Shown here one piece after another: positions 1 to 6,425 of a stretch of DNA of 9,256 nucleotides. Under the pieces are notes generated by a model. The model did no database searches. It was not told where the DNA came from and was given only the letters and a program-made list of their open reading frames with translations. The position numbers and the translations under genes were made by a program. This DNA is from Heritagella sp051881655 (GTDB lineage: Bacteria; Bacillota; Clostridia; Oscillospirales; Acutalibacteraceae): NCBI GenBank assembly GCA_051881655.1, contig JBJEQH010000169.1, positions 1 to 9,256 of the forward strand, in the 5' to 3' direction. Each line of letters opens with the position of its first letter. Position 1 is the first letter of the stretch.

Positions 1-1
1 G

Positions 2-1867
2 AAAAAGAAGAAGAAAAAAGAGAAAAACCGCAAAGCGGACCAGACCATGAAGGGGAAATTCTCGCTGGGCGGCACCGAGGAAGAGGGCAATGTCCCGGAG
101 GAGGAGATCCCGTCCGATTCGGTACAGGAGGAGCTGGAGGATTACACCGGCGCGCAGGACATTGAGTCCATCCGCCACGAGCTTCGCGGCGATATGCGCG
201 AGCTGCTGCTGCGCACGCTGGTGACCGGTATCTGCACGGTGCTGCTGATTGTCCTGGGCTTTTTGTGCGAATTCTCCGTGTTTGGCGATGTGATTGCCCC
301 CGGGGTGCCGCTGTACATCACCTATATGGTCATGAATTTGGCGCTGTATCTGGTGGCGGTTGTGTTTTGCCTGCGCACGGTGGGCAACGGACTGCGGTCC
401 CTTGTTCATCTGCAGGCCAATGCCGACAGCGGTCTGGCGGCCGCGGTGGTGGCCGTGCTGGTGCAGAACGTGGTGCTGTGCTTCTGCTATCAGGAGGTTT
501 CCTCCGGCAGCCTGCACCTCTATTCCACCCTGGCCGTATTGGCCCTGTTCCTCAATTCCTGGGGAAAACTATCCATGGTACGGCGCATCTGGGCCAATTT
601 CCGCTATGTTTCCTCGGCGGATGAGAAATGGGCTGTGCAGCTGTACGACCGATACAATATGGCCCTGCGCCTTTCCCGGGGGTGCGTGGTGGATGCCCCG
701 GTGATCGCATACCAGCGCCGCACCAACTTCCTGTCGCATTTTCTGGCCCATTCCTATGATCCCGATCCGGCCGAGAGCGGTGCCCAGACTCTGGCGCCCA
801 TCGGGGTGCTGGCTTCGCTGGCGCTGTGCATCGGCTGCCTGGCGCTCACCCGGGATGTACCGTCGGCCCTGTCGGCCCTGTCGGCGGGAATGTGCGTGTG
901 CGTACCGTTCACTGCCCTGATGAGCGTGAACCTGCCGGTGGCGCGGCTGTGCACCGCGGCCCGGCGGTTTGGGTCCATGATCTCGGGGTATCAGGCCGTG
1001 GATCGGTTCAGCCGGGTCAACGCCCTGATGGTGGATTCCCACGATCTGTTCCCCGAGGGTGCGGTGATCCTCAACGGAATTCACACCTTCGGTCAGCAGC
1101 GCATTGATCAGGCGCTGATGGATGCCACCGCCCTGATGGCGAAAATCGGCGGCGAGATGAACGACGTGTTCAGCGCCGTGATCCGCAACCGGCAGGAAGC
1201 GCTGCCCCGGGTGGAACGCCCGGTTTACGAGGATGGGCGCGGCGTGGTCGGCTGGGTAAACGGGCGGCGCATTATGGTCGGCAACCGCGACCTGCTGGCG
1301 GCCCACCATATCGACCCGCCCTCCCGCGATTTTGAGAGCCAGCACCGCGCAGGCGGCAATGAACTGCTGTATCTGGCGGTGGGCGGCGAGCTGGTTGCCC
1401 TGTTCCAGCTGCAGTACCGGGTGGATGAGCGCCGGGTGCGCCAGCTGCAGCGCATGGAGGTAAACGGCATCAGCCTGATTGTGCGCACGCACAACCCGCA
1501 CATTACCGGGGAATTCCTGTGCGAGCGGCTGCATCTGGATGCGAACAGCGTCAAAGTTCTCTCGGAGGATCTGGGACAGGAGTACGATCGCGTGACGGAG
1601 GGAATGAGCGAGGAGGGCGAGGCCCTGTTTGCCACCCGCGGCCGTGCGGTCAGTATGATGCGCCTGCTGCCGGGCTGTGTGCGCCTGCGCAGCCAGATTA
1701 CGCTGCTGGTAGCCATGCAGAACGTCAGCGTAATTCTGGGCTTTGTGCTGGTGGCTCTTCTGGCCTGCTATTCCGGAATGGGGCAGCTGACGACCCTGTC
1801 CTTGCTGCTGTATGAGGGCTTCTGGATTCTGGCGTCCCTTCTGGTTCCGCGCTTCCATAAACCGTGA
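2..1867 (+). CDS. Degenerate P1B-type ATPase-like membrane protein (5' end uncertain, probably partial)
   Basis: Residues are counted from ATG 47. The frame has no stop back to the window edge, and bases 2-46 encode a Lys-rich stretch, so the true start is probably upstream. ATG 47 has only a weak ribosome site. An acidic tail (about 11-40) is followed by four predicted TM segments (54-74, 87-110, 128-148, 154-172), a short cytosolic part, two more (246-268, 273-293), a soluble region and two final ones (549-573, 577-600). The order is that of a heavy-metal P-type ATPase. CVCVP (283-287) sits where CPC is expected. VDSHDLFPEG (329-338) sits where DKTGTLTEG is expected. GRGVVGWVNG (397-406) then VGNRDLL matches the N-domain nucleotide loop. 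KTGT, the actuator TGE, the HP motif and GDGxND are all missing, so ion pumping is unlikely. Role unknown; a scaffold or sensor is inference. Fold assignment is moderately sure. Confidence 0.8.
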   Translation, partial: KKKKKKEKNRKADQTMKGKFSLGGTEEEGNVPEEEIPSDSVQEELEDYTGAQDIESIRHELRGDMRELLLRTLVTGICTVLLIVLGFLCEFSVFGDVIAPGVPLYITYMVMNLALYLVAVVFCLRTVGNGLRSLVHLQANADSGLAAAVVAVLVQNVVLCFCYQEVSSGSLHLYSTLAVLALFLNSWGKLSMVRRIWANFRYVSSADEKWAVQLYDRYNMALRLSRGCVVDAPVIAYQRRTNFLSHFLAHSYDPDPAESGAQTLAPIGVLASLALCIGCLALTRDVPSALSALSAGMCVCVPFTALMSVNLPVARLCTAARRFGSMISGYQAVDRFSRVNALMVDSHDLFPEGAVILNGIHTFGQQRIDQALMDATALMAKIGGEMNDVFSAVIRNRQEALPRVERPVYEDGRGVVGWVNGRRIMVGNRDLLAAHHIDPPSRDFESQHRAGGNELLYLAVGGELVALFQLQYRVDERRVRQLQRMEVNGISLIVRTHNPHITGEFLCERLHLDANSVKVLSEDLGQEYDRVTEGMSEEGEALFATRGRAVSMMRLLPGCVRLRSQITLLVAMQNVSVILGFVLVALLACYSGMGQLTTLSLLLYEGFWILASLLVPRFHKP

Positions 1868-1959
1868 GAGAGAAAGCCGGCTTTTCCGATGCTCTCTGCA
1901 GAGGAAGGAAAGGCCTCGCGTCAATTTTCACACAAAAGGCTGTTTTCGATGGAAATATA

Positions 1960-1988
1960 TTGACGAAAAAGTAGAGATTTGTTATACT
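1960..1988 (+). promoter_or_regulatory. Sigma-A-type promoter for the 2070-2582 gene
   Basis: TTGACG (1960-1965), a 17-nt spacer, then TATACT (1983-1988). Five of six bases match consensus in each box. The predicted transcription start is near 1995, about 75 nt before the GTG. Between the preceding stop (1867) and this promoter there is only an imperfect hairpin, AGAGAG/CTCTCT at 1867-1897, without a T-run, so I call no intrinsic terminator there and some read-through from upstream is possible. Confidence 0.75.
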
Positions 1989-2069
1989 GATAAAAGTGAA
2001 ATCTATTCGAAAAAGCAGCTGTGCTTCAAATGGAGAAGAGCGGAACGCCGGAAAAAGGAGGGGAGCGCA

Positions 2070-2582
2070 GTGAAAAAGGAGAGGACACAGTATCCCCTGC
2101 TGGGGATGGCGGGGCTTCTTCTGGTGGCGGGCAATGCCATGTGGGCGGCATGCCTCGTCTGCGGCTGGTCCATCGGCCTGTCGGACAGCCGGACAGAGGG
2201 GATCATGGAGGAGCTGAAGCTTCCGGTAATCCTGACGGCCGTGGGGCTTATCATGCTGCTGACAGCCCTGGGAATGAGCCTGTATAAAGACTGGAAATAC
2301 CGCCGCCGAATTGCGGTGCCGCTGGTCTTCAGCCGGTTTGTGTGGAGCAGCCGGAACTCGGGGGACGATGGACAGCAGGTGCCTCCGCAGAGAAAGCTGC
2401 TGGGGGAGTATTGTGTACAGTCGCTGCCCTGCCAGGTATTGTCGGGTTCCTCGCTTCCCGGGCGGACCTATTATTATACGCAGGAGCTGGACCTGCAGCA
2501 GGCGCAGTCCCTGCCCCAGCAGGCCACCGCTTTTGTCAGCCGGAAGGACCCCGGAGACTACATCGTTGTCGCCATGCGGTAG
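2070..2582 (+). CDS. Hypothetical two-TM membrane protein, 170 aa
   Basis: I do not recognise the family. The start is GTG 2070, chosen because AAGGAGGGG (2055-2063) lies 6 nt ahead. The frame is open further upstream, but that stretch contains the promoter and cannot be translated from this transcript. A short basic N-terminus (KKER) leads to a TM helix at about 9-32. An extracytoplasmic loop of about 18 residues follows (33-50), then a second helix at 51-73. Next comes a basic stretch, KDWKYRRR (73-80), and a soluble C-terminal part of about 90 residues that is probably cytosolic. That part has a Gln-rich run near 139-151 and two cysteines (115, 121), and ends GDYIVVAMR. It has its own promoter and terminator, so it looks monocistronic. 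There is no signal cleavage site or catalytic motif. No function is assigned. Confidence 0.75.
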   Translation: MKKERTQYPLLGMAGLLLVAGNAMWAACLVCGWSIGLSDSRTEGIMEELKLPVILTAVGLIMLLTALGMSLYKDWKYRRRIAVPLVFSRFVWSSRNSGDDGQQVPPQRKLLGEYCVQSLPCQVLSGSSLPGRTYYYTQELDLQQAQSLPQQATAFVSRKDPGDYIVVAMR

Positions 2583-2599
2583 GCAGCCAACAGAAAAAG

Positions 2600-2662
2600 A
2601 AACAGACGGAACCGTGTTTGGGGGGAGAACAGGATCCCCGGCAGCGGGCCGTCTGTTTTTTT
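2600..2662 (+). terminator. Rho-independent terminator after the 2070-2582 gene
   Basis: Arms AAACAGACGG (2600-2609) and CCGTCTGTTT (2649-2658) pair over 10 bp. The 39-nt interior holds a second stem, GGGGA (2622-2626) with TCCCC (2635-2639). Seven Ts (2656-2662) close it. It starts 18 nt after the stop codon. Together with the promoter and leader that follow, it accounts for most of the 318-base gap at 2583-2900, where I see no gene. Confidence 0.8.
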
Positions 2663-2736
2663 GATCGCTTTCGGGAGAAGTTGCCTAAAGTCAGCCGGTA
2701 ATATTCATGAAAATTAGAGAAAACGCTTTTTCCCTG

Positions 2737-2765
2737 TTGTAATATCTGTTCATTGACGATATAAT
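2737..2765 (+). promoter_or_regulatory. Promoter for the EF-G paralog
   Basis: TTGTAA (2737-2742), a 17-nt spacer, then a perfect TATAAT (2760-2765). The predicted start of transcription is near 2772, which leaves a leader of about 129 nt. A second -35-like TTGACG at 2753-2758 has no -10 at the right distance. Confidence 0.75.
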
Positions 2766-2771
2766 TATGGC

Positions 2772-2900
2772 ATGTTTGCAGGGTGCAGTTGTAAAAAATC
2801 ACTTATTTTACAGAAAGTGCCAAAATACATACTCCGCCCGATAAAAAAGGCGGCGGCATTCGAGTTTGCATCCCGAACGGGAAGGGGAGTTCGTTAGGTT
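2772..2900 (+). promoter_or_regulatory. Structured 5' leader of the EF-G paralog
   Basis: The leader can form three local hairpins: TGTAAAA/TTTTACA (2790-2796 with 2806-2812), CCGCC/GGCGG (2834-2838 with 2849-2853) and TCCC/GGGA with a GAAC loop (2871-2874 with 2879-2882). The last abuts the ribosome site GAAGGGGAG (2881-2889), which sits 11 nt from ATG 2901. None is followed by a T-run, so I see no attenuator. I do not recognise a known riboswitch or a T-box. A regulatory role is inference. Confidence 0.4.
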
Positions 2901-4973
2901 ATGAAACAGTATAAGGCAAATCAGATCGTCAATCTGGCCATCGCAGGCCACAGCGGCGCCGGAAAAACGTCACTGGCAGAGGCCATGCTGTATCTGGCCG
3001 GTGCATCGGACCGGCGCGGAAAAGTAGGGGACGGCAATACGGTATGCGATTTTGATCCCGAGGAGATTCGCCGCGGCACCAGTGTCAGCAGTGCGGTGGC
3101 GCCGTTTGAGTGGAAGAATACGAAGATCAACCTGCTGGATGCCCCGGGCCTGTTCGATTTTGAGGGCAGCCTGTGGGAGGCGGCCCGTGCGGCCGATACC
3201 ATGCTGATCACCGTCTCCGGAAAAGCTGGTGTGGAAGTGGGAACCGAAAAGGCGTTTGCTGCGGCCCAGAAGCGCGGCCTGTCGAAGATTTTCTTCGTCA
3301 ACGGCCTGTGCGACGAGAGCGCCCGTTTCTACCGGGTGTTCGAGGATCTGAAGTCCGTGTTCGGCCCGGCGGTGTGCCCCGTGGTGGTGCCATATATCGT
3401 GGACGGACAGGCGAATATCTATATCAATATTCTGGAATACAAGGCGTATGATTACAGCGGCGGCAAGCCCGTGGTCGTTCCCATGCCGGATCTGGGCGAT
3501 CGTTTGGAGGGGCTGCGTACCGCGATTTATGAGGCCGTTGCCGAGACCAGCGACGAGATGTTCGAGAAATACTTCTCCGGCGAGGAGTTTACCCCTGAAG
3601 AGGTCATCGTGGGCGTCAGCCGCGGTGTGAAGAGCGGCTCGATCATCCCGGTGTTCTGCGGCGACGCCATGCTGATGCGCGGCATGGAGCAGTTCATGGA
3701 CGGCCTGGTGTGGCTGGCCCCCAAGGCCAGTGAGAAGGCCGAGGAGATCGGCGTGGATGTGGACGGCGAGCCGGTCGAACTGAAGGTGAACGAGGACGCA
3801 GCCACCGCCGCCATCGTTTTCAAGACCGTGGCCGACCCGTTCATCGGGCGCCTGTCCTATGTGAAGGTAGTCAGCGGCAAGGTCAGCGCGGACCAGCCGC
3901 TGATGAATATGCGCACCGGTTCGGTGGAGCGCATCGGCAAAACCGTGATGATGACCGGCAAGAAGCAGGCGGATGTGGATTACATCGGCGCCGGAGACAT
4001 CGGCGCCGTGCCGAAGCTGGCCAATACCCTGACGGGCGACACGCTGTGCGCGCCGGCCCGCAAGGTGGTGCTGGAGGGAATTACCTATCCCAACGCAACG
4101 CTGGGTATGGCCATTGCCCCCAAGAAGAAGGGCGAAGAGGACAAAGTGGCCCAGGGCCTGTTCCGTCTGATTGAAGAGGACCCGGTACTGCGCTATGAGA
4201 ATAACACCGAGACCCATCAGATGGTGATCTACGGTCTGGGCGAGCAGCATCTGGACGTGGTGGTATCCAAACTGAAAGCGAAATTCGGTGTCGAGGTCAC
4301 GCTGGATGACCCGAAGGTGCCCTACCGCGAGACGATCCGCAAGACCGTACAGGTGCAGGGACGCCATAAGAAACAGACCGGCGGCCACGGCCAGTTCGGT
4401 GATGTGTGGATCGAATTTGCTCCCTGCGACAGCGAGGGGCTGGAGTTTGGCGAGCGCGTGGTCGGCGGCGCCGTACCCAAGGGTTTCTTCCCCGCAGTGG
4501 AAAAGGGCCTGCAGGAGTGCATCAATCACGGTCCGCTGGCCGGTTATCCGGTGGTGGGGCTGAAGGCCACGCTGTACGATGGTTCGTACCACCCGGTCGA
4601 TTCCTCGGAAATGGCGTTCAAGACGGCGGCTTCCCTGGCCTATAAGGCCGGTATGCCCCAGGCCAACCCGGTACTGCTGGAACCCATCGGAACCCTGCAG
4701 TGCACGGTGCCCGACGGCAATATGGGCGACATTATGGGCGAAGTGAACAAGCGCCGCGGCCGTGTGCTGGGCATGGATCCCGCCGGTGCGGGCACCCAGA
4801 CCATCTCGGCGGAAGTTCCCATGGCGGAAATGCACGACTTTACCACCTATGTGCGCCAGGTCACCCAGGGAAGAGGCAGCTATACCTTTGCCTTTACCCG
4901 GTATGAGGAGGCTCCGCCCATGGTGGCAAAGAAGATTATCGAGCAGGCCAAAGCCGACGGAAACGCGGAATAA
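2901..4973 (+). CDS. Elongation factor G paralog (EF-G2-like)
   Basis: A 690-residue translational GTPase with all five EF-G domains: G domain about 1-275, domain II about 297-385, III about 393-470, IV about 472-590, V about 595-685. P-loop GHSGAGKT is at 16-23, switch I RGTSV at 58-62 and G3 DAPG at 80-83. Domain IV carries GGHGQFGDVW (494-503), the form typical of EF-G2-type paralogs, and domain V has PDGNMGDIMGEVNKRRG (604-620). EF-G binds the ribosome and drives translocation; paralogs of this class may act in recycling or be slow GTPases (family knowledge). Oddities: G4, normally NKxD, reads NGLC (134-137), and the catalytic His after DxPG is Leu84. The switch I Thr aligns with Ser61. 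It stands alone with its own promoter and terminator, not in the str operon, which fits an accessory copy. Family is certain; the exact role is not. Confidence 0.96.
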   Translation: MKQYKANQIVNLAIAGHSGAGKTSLAEAMLYLAGASDRRGKVGDGNTVCDFDPEEIRRGTSVSSAVAPFEWKNTKINLLDAPGLFDFEGSLWEAARAADTMLITVSGKAGVEVGTEKAFAAAQKRGLSKIFFVNGLCDESARFYRVFEDLKSVFGPAVCPVVVPYIVDGQANIYINILEYKAYDYSGGKPVVVPMPDLGDRLEGLRTAIYEAVAETSDEMFEKYFSGEEFTPEEVIVGVSRGVKSGSIIPVFCGDAMLMRGMEQFMDGLVWLAPKASEKAEEIGVDVDGEPVELKVNEDAATAAIVFKTVADPFIGRLSYVKVVSGKVSADQPLMNMRTGSVERIGKTVMMTGKKQADVDYIGAGDIGAVPKLANTLTGDTLCAPARKVVLEGITYPNATLGMAIAPKKKGEEDKVAQGLFRLIEEDPVLRYENNTETHQMVIYGLGEQHLDVVVSKLKAKFGVEVTLDDPKVPYRETIRKTVQVQGRHKKQTGGHGQFGDVWIEFAPCDSEGLEFGERVVGGAVPKGFFPAVEKGLQECINHGPLAGYPVVGLKATLYDGSYHPVDSSEMAFKTAASLAYKAGMPQANPVLLEPIGTLQCTVPDGNMGDIMGEVNKRRGRVLGMDPAGAGTQTISAEVPMAEMHDFTTYVRQVTQGRGSYTFAFTRYEEAPPMVAKKIIEQAKADGNAE

Positions 4974-4986
4974 AACAAAGCACAGC

Positions 4987-5025
4987 GGCGGGGCGCCGGA
5001 AAAGCGCCCCGCCCTTTTGCGTTTT
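4987..5025 (+). terminator. Rho-independent terminator after the EF-G paralog
   Basis: A perfect 10-bp GC stem, GGCGGGGCGC (4987-4996) with GCGCCCCGCC (5004-5013), has a 7-nt loop CGGAAAA. It is followed by TTTT and a second T5 run at 5021-5025. It begins 14 nt after the stop codon. Confidence 0.92.
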
Positions 5026-5067
5026 TACCGGGAACGGAGAGGCGCCTTTGCCGAAAACGGTTTTTCT

Positions 5068-5095
5068 TTGAAAAACGGAGGAAGTGTACTATAAT
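5068..5095 (+). promoter_or_regulatory. Promoter for the M20 peptidase gene
   Basis: TTGAAA (5068-5073), a 16-nt spacer, then TATAAT (5090-5095). Transcription should start near 5102, leaving a leader of about 27 nt. This decides the start of the next gene: an in-frame GTG at 5084 lies upstream of the -10 box and cannot be in this transcript. Confidence 0.78.
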
Positions 5096-5128
5096 AGGAG
5101 CGAAACCAACAGAAAGGATAAAAATCCC

Positions 5129-6250
5129 ATGGAACTTTATAACGAGCAGACCGAACGGTGGATGGATGAACATGTGGAGGAGACACAGCAGCTTCTGCGC
5201 ACCCTGTGCCGGATTCCGGCGCCCTCCCATCATGAGGAAAAGAGGGCGGAATTCTGCCGGGACTGGCTTTTGAAAAACGGCGCCGGGCAGGTCTGGATCG
5301 ATGACGCGAAGAACGTGGTGTGCCCCTATGGCGAGGAGGGCCCCTGGCGGATTATGATGGCCCACACCGATACGGTGTTCCCCGATACCGAGCCCATGCC
5401 CATGACGGAGGAGGGGGATATTCTGCGCTGCCCCGGCTGCGGGGATGACACGGCCAATCTGGCGGTGCTGATGATGCTGGCCAAATACTGCTTTGCCGGG
5501 AAGCCGGCCCTTTCTCACCGGGTGCTGTTTGTGTGCAACAGCTGTGAAGAGGGGCTGGGCAACCTGAAGGGGAGCCGGGCCATCTGCCGGGATTACGGCA
5601 GGGAAACGGAGGAGATGATCTCGCTGGACGGGAACATCGACTGGGCGGTCAACCACGCCGTGGGGTCCCGGCGGTACCGGGTGACGGTGCAGACCGAGGG
5701 CGGCCATTCCTTTGGCTCCTTTGGCAACCGCAATGCGATCCATGTGCTCAGCCGGATGATTGCCCGCCTGTACGAGATGAAGGTGCCGGAGAAAGCGAAG
5801 ACCACCTATAACGTGGGGGTGATCGAGGGAGGCACCTCGGTCAACACCATCGCCCAGCAGGCCAGTATGCTGTTTGAATACCGATCGGAGGACCGCACCT
5901 GCCTGGAGGAGATGGAGCGGCAGTTCCGGGAGATTGAAGAGTGGACGCGGCCGCAGTGCCTGGGCCTGACGGTGGAGCTGCTGGGGGAGCGCCCCTGTGA
6001 CGGCGATGTGGACTGGGAGAAGCACGCGGCGCTGGAAAAGCGGTGCAAGGCGGCTTATCATGCGGTAACGGGGAAAGAGCTGACGATCTCGCCCGGTTCC
6101 ACCGACTGCAACACCTTTTTGAATGCGGGGATCCCCTGCTTCTGCATCGGGGCCATGGTGGGCGAGGGCGCCCACACCCGGGAGGAGTGGCTGTATCTCT
6201 CCAGCCTGAAAAACGGGCTTCATCTGGCGGCCCGGCTGCTGCTGGGATAA
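5129..6250 (+). CDS. M20-family zinc metallopeptidase (ArgE/DapE/peptidase T-like)
   Basis: A 373-residue cytosolic hydrolase of the usual M20 length, with no signal peptide. The start ATG 5129 has AGAAAGGA (5111-5118) 10 nt ahead. The two-metal site is complete: His79 and Asp81 in AHTDTV, bridging Asp107 in CGDDTAN, the Glu pair 140-141 in NSCEEGLG (base and ligand), Asp167 in SLDG, and His349 in GEGAHT. GGHS (191-194) marks the inserted dimerisation (lid) domain, roughly 178-290. STDCN (324-328) is a substrate-loop motif. M20 enzymes cut amide bonds in di/tripeptides, N-acyl amino acids or related substrates; which one here cannot be read from sequence. Odd: cysteines flank two metal loops (C101, C104, C136, C139). 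The gene is monocistronic between its own promoter and terminator, so context does not help with substrate. Confidence 0.93.
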   Translation: MELYNEQTERWMDEHVEETQQLLRTLCRIPAPSHHEEKRAEFCRDWLLKNGAGQVWIDDAKNVVCPYGEEGPWRIMMAHTDTVFPDTEPMPMTEEGDILRCPGCGDDTANLAVLMMLAKYCFAGKPALSHRVLFVCNSCEEGLGNLKGSRAICRDYGRETEEMISLDGNIDWAVNHAVGSRRYRVTVQTEGGHSFGSFGNRNAIHVLSRMIARLYEMKVPEKAKTTYNVGVIEGGTSVNTIAQQASMLFEYRSEDRTCLEEMERQFREIEEWTRPQCLGLTVELLGERPCDGDVDWEKHAALEKRCKAAYHAVTGKELTISPGSTDCNTFLNAGIPCFCIGAMVGEGAHTREEWLYLSSLKNGLHLAARLLLG

Positions 6251-6260
6251 AACAGAACGA

Positions 6261-6302
6261 AAGGGCGGATCCCCCGGGAAAAGGGAATCCGCCCTTCTTT
6301 TT
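6261..6302 (+). terminator. Rho-independent terminator after the M20 peptidase
   Basis: AAGGGCGGAT (6261-6270) pairs perfectly with ATCCGCCCTT (6287-6296). The interior adds CCC/GGG pairing around a small loop. TTCTTTTT (6295-6302) completes it. It lies 10 nt after the stop codon. Confidence 0.9.
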
Positions 6303-6323
6303 CCGTTTTCTCCGTTCTTCCCC

Positions 6324-6352
6324 TTGCGAAAGCGGCGCTTTTGTTGTAACAT
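6324..6352 (+). promoter_or_regulatory. Candidate promoter for queT-trkH
   Basis: TTGCGA (6324-6329), a 17-nt spacer, then TAACAT (6347-6352). Each box matches consensus at four positions, so it is weaker than the other promoters here. Its predicted start near 6359 places the whole preQ1 aptamer in the transcript. A 10-bp palindrome, CCGCATGCGG (6369-6378), follows and overlaps the first aptamer bases. Confidence 0.5.
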
Positions 6353-6376
6353 AATACCGTATGCCATGCCGCATGC

Positions 6377-6417
6377 GGTCAGTCGCAACATCCTGACCTA
6401 AAAGAAAACTACGGAGG
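6377..6417 (+). promoter_or_regulatory. preQ1-I riboswitch candidate (translational type)
   Basis: Stem P1 is GGTCAG (6377-6382) with CTGACC (6393-6398) around a 10-nt loop TCGCAACATC. The loop has the length and the UCGCA start of the Thermoanaerobacter tengcongensis preQ1-I aptamer (recalled as UCGCAGUAAC). It also ends in C just before the 3' arm of P1, the position that pairs with preQ1. An A-rich strand, TAAAAGAAAACTACGG (6399-6414), follows as expected for the H-type pseudoknot tail and runs directly into the Shine-Dalgarno GGAGG (6413-6417). Binding of preQ1 would be expected to hide that site and lower translation of queT, which matches the gene's role. The exact pseudoknot pairs are not clear by eye. 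Confidence 0.78.
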
Positions 6418-6425
6418 AAATGAAT

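Noticed and set aside
866..892. Short tandem repeat of TCGGCCCTG
   Set aside because: It encodes Ser-Ala-Leu repeats inside a TM segment of the ATPase-like gene; too short to be a mobile or regulatory repeat.
1902..1918. GAGG/CCTC hairpin as terminator of the first gene
   Set aside because: Only a 4-bp stem with a 9-nt loop and no following T-run.
569..1924. Long open frame on the - strand opposite the ATPase-like gene (and a similar one at 2970-4835 opposite the EF-G paralog)
   Set aside because: Low-complexity His/Gln/Arg-rich products with no domain, typical of antisense shadows of GC-rich genes; the + strand frames encode clear protein architectures.
1812..2069. Upstream ATG-started extension of the 170-residue protein
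   Set aside because: It would overlap the end of the previous gene and contains the promoter at 1960-1988; GTG 2070 has an ideal ribosome site.
2753..2758. TTGACG as the -35 box of the EF-G paralog promoter
   Set aside because: Seventeen bases downstream there is no -10-like hexamer (TTGCAG); TTGTAA/TATAAT at 2737-2765 is far better.
5084..5128. GTG 5084 as start of the M20 peptidase
   Set aside because: It lies upstream of the -10 box TATAAT (5090-5095), so it is outside the transcript; ATG 5129 has its own ribosome site.
6420..6425. ATG 6420 as start of queT
   Set aside because: Only 2 nt separate it from GGAGG; ATG 6426 is at the normal 8-nt spacing.
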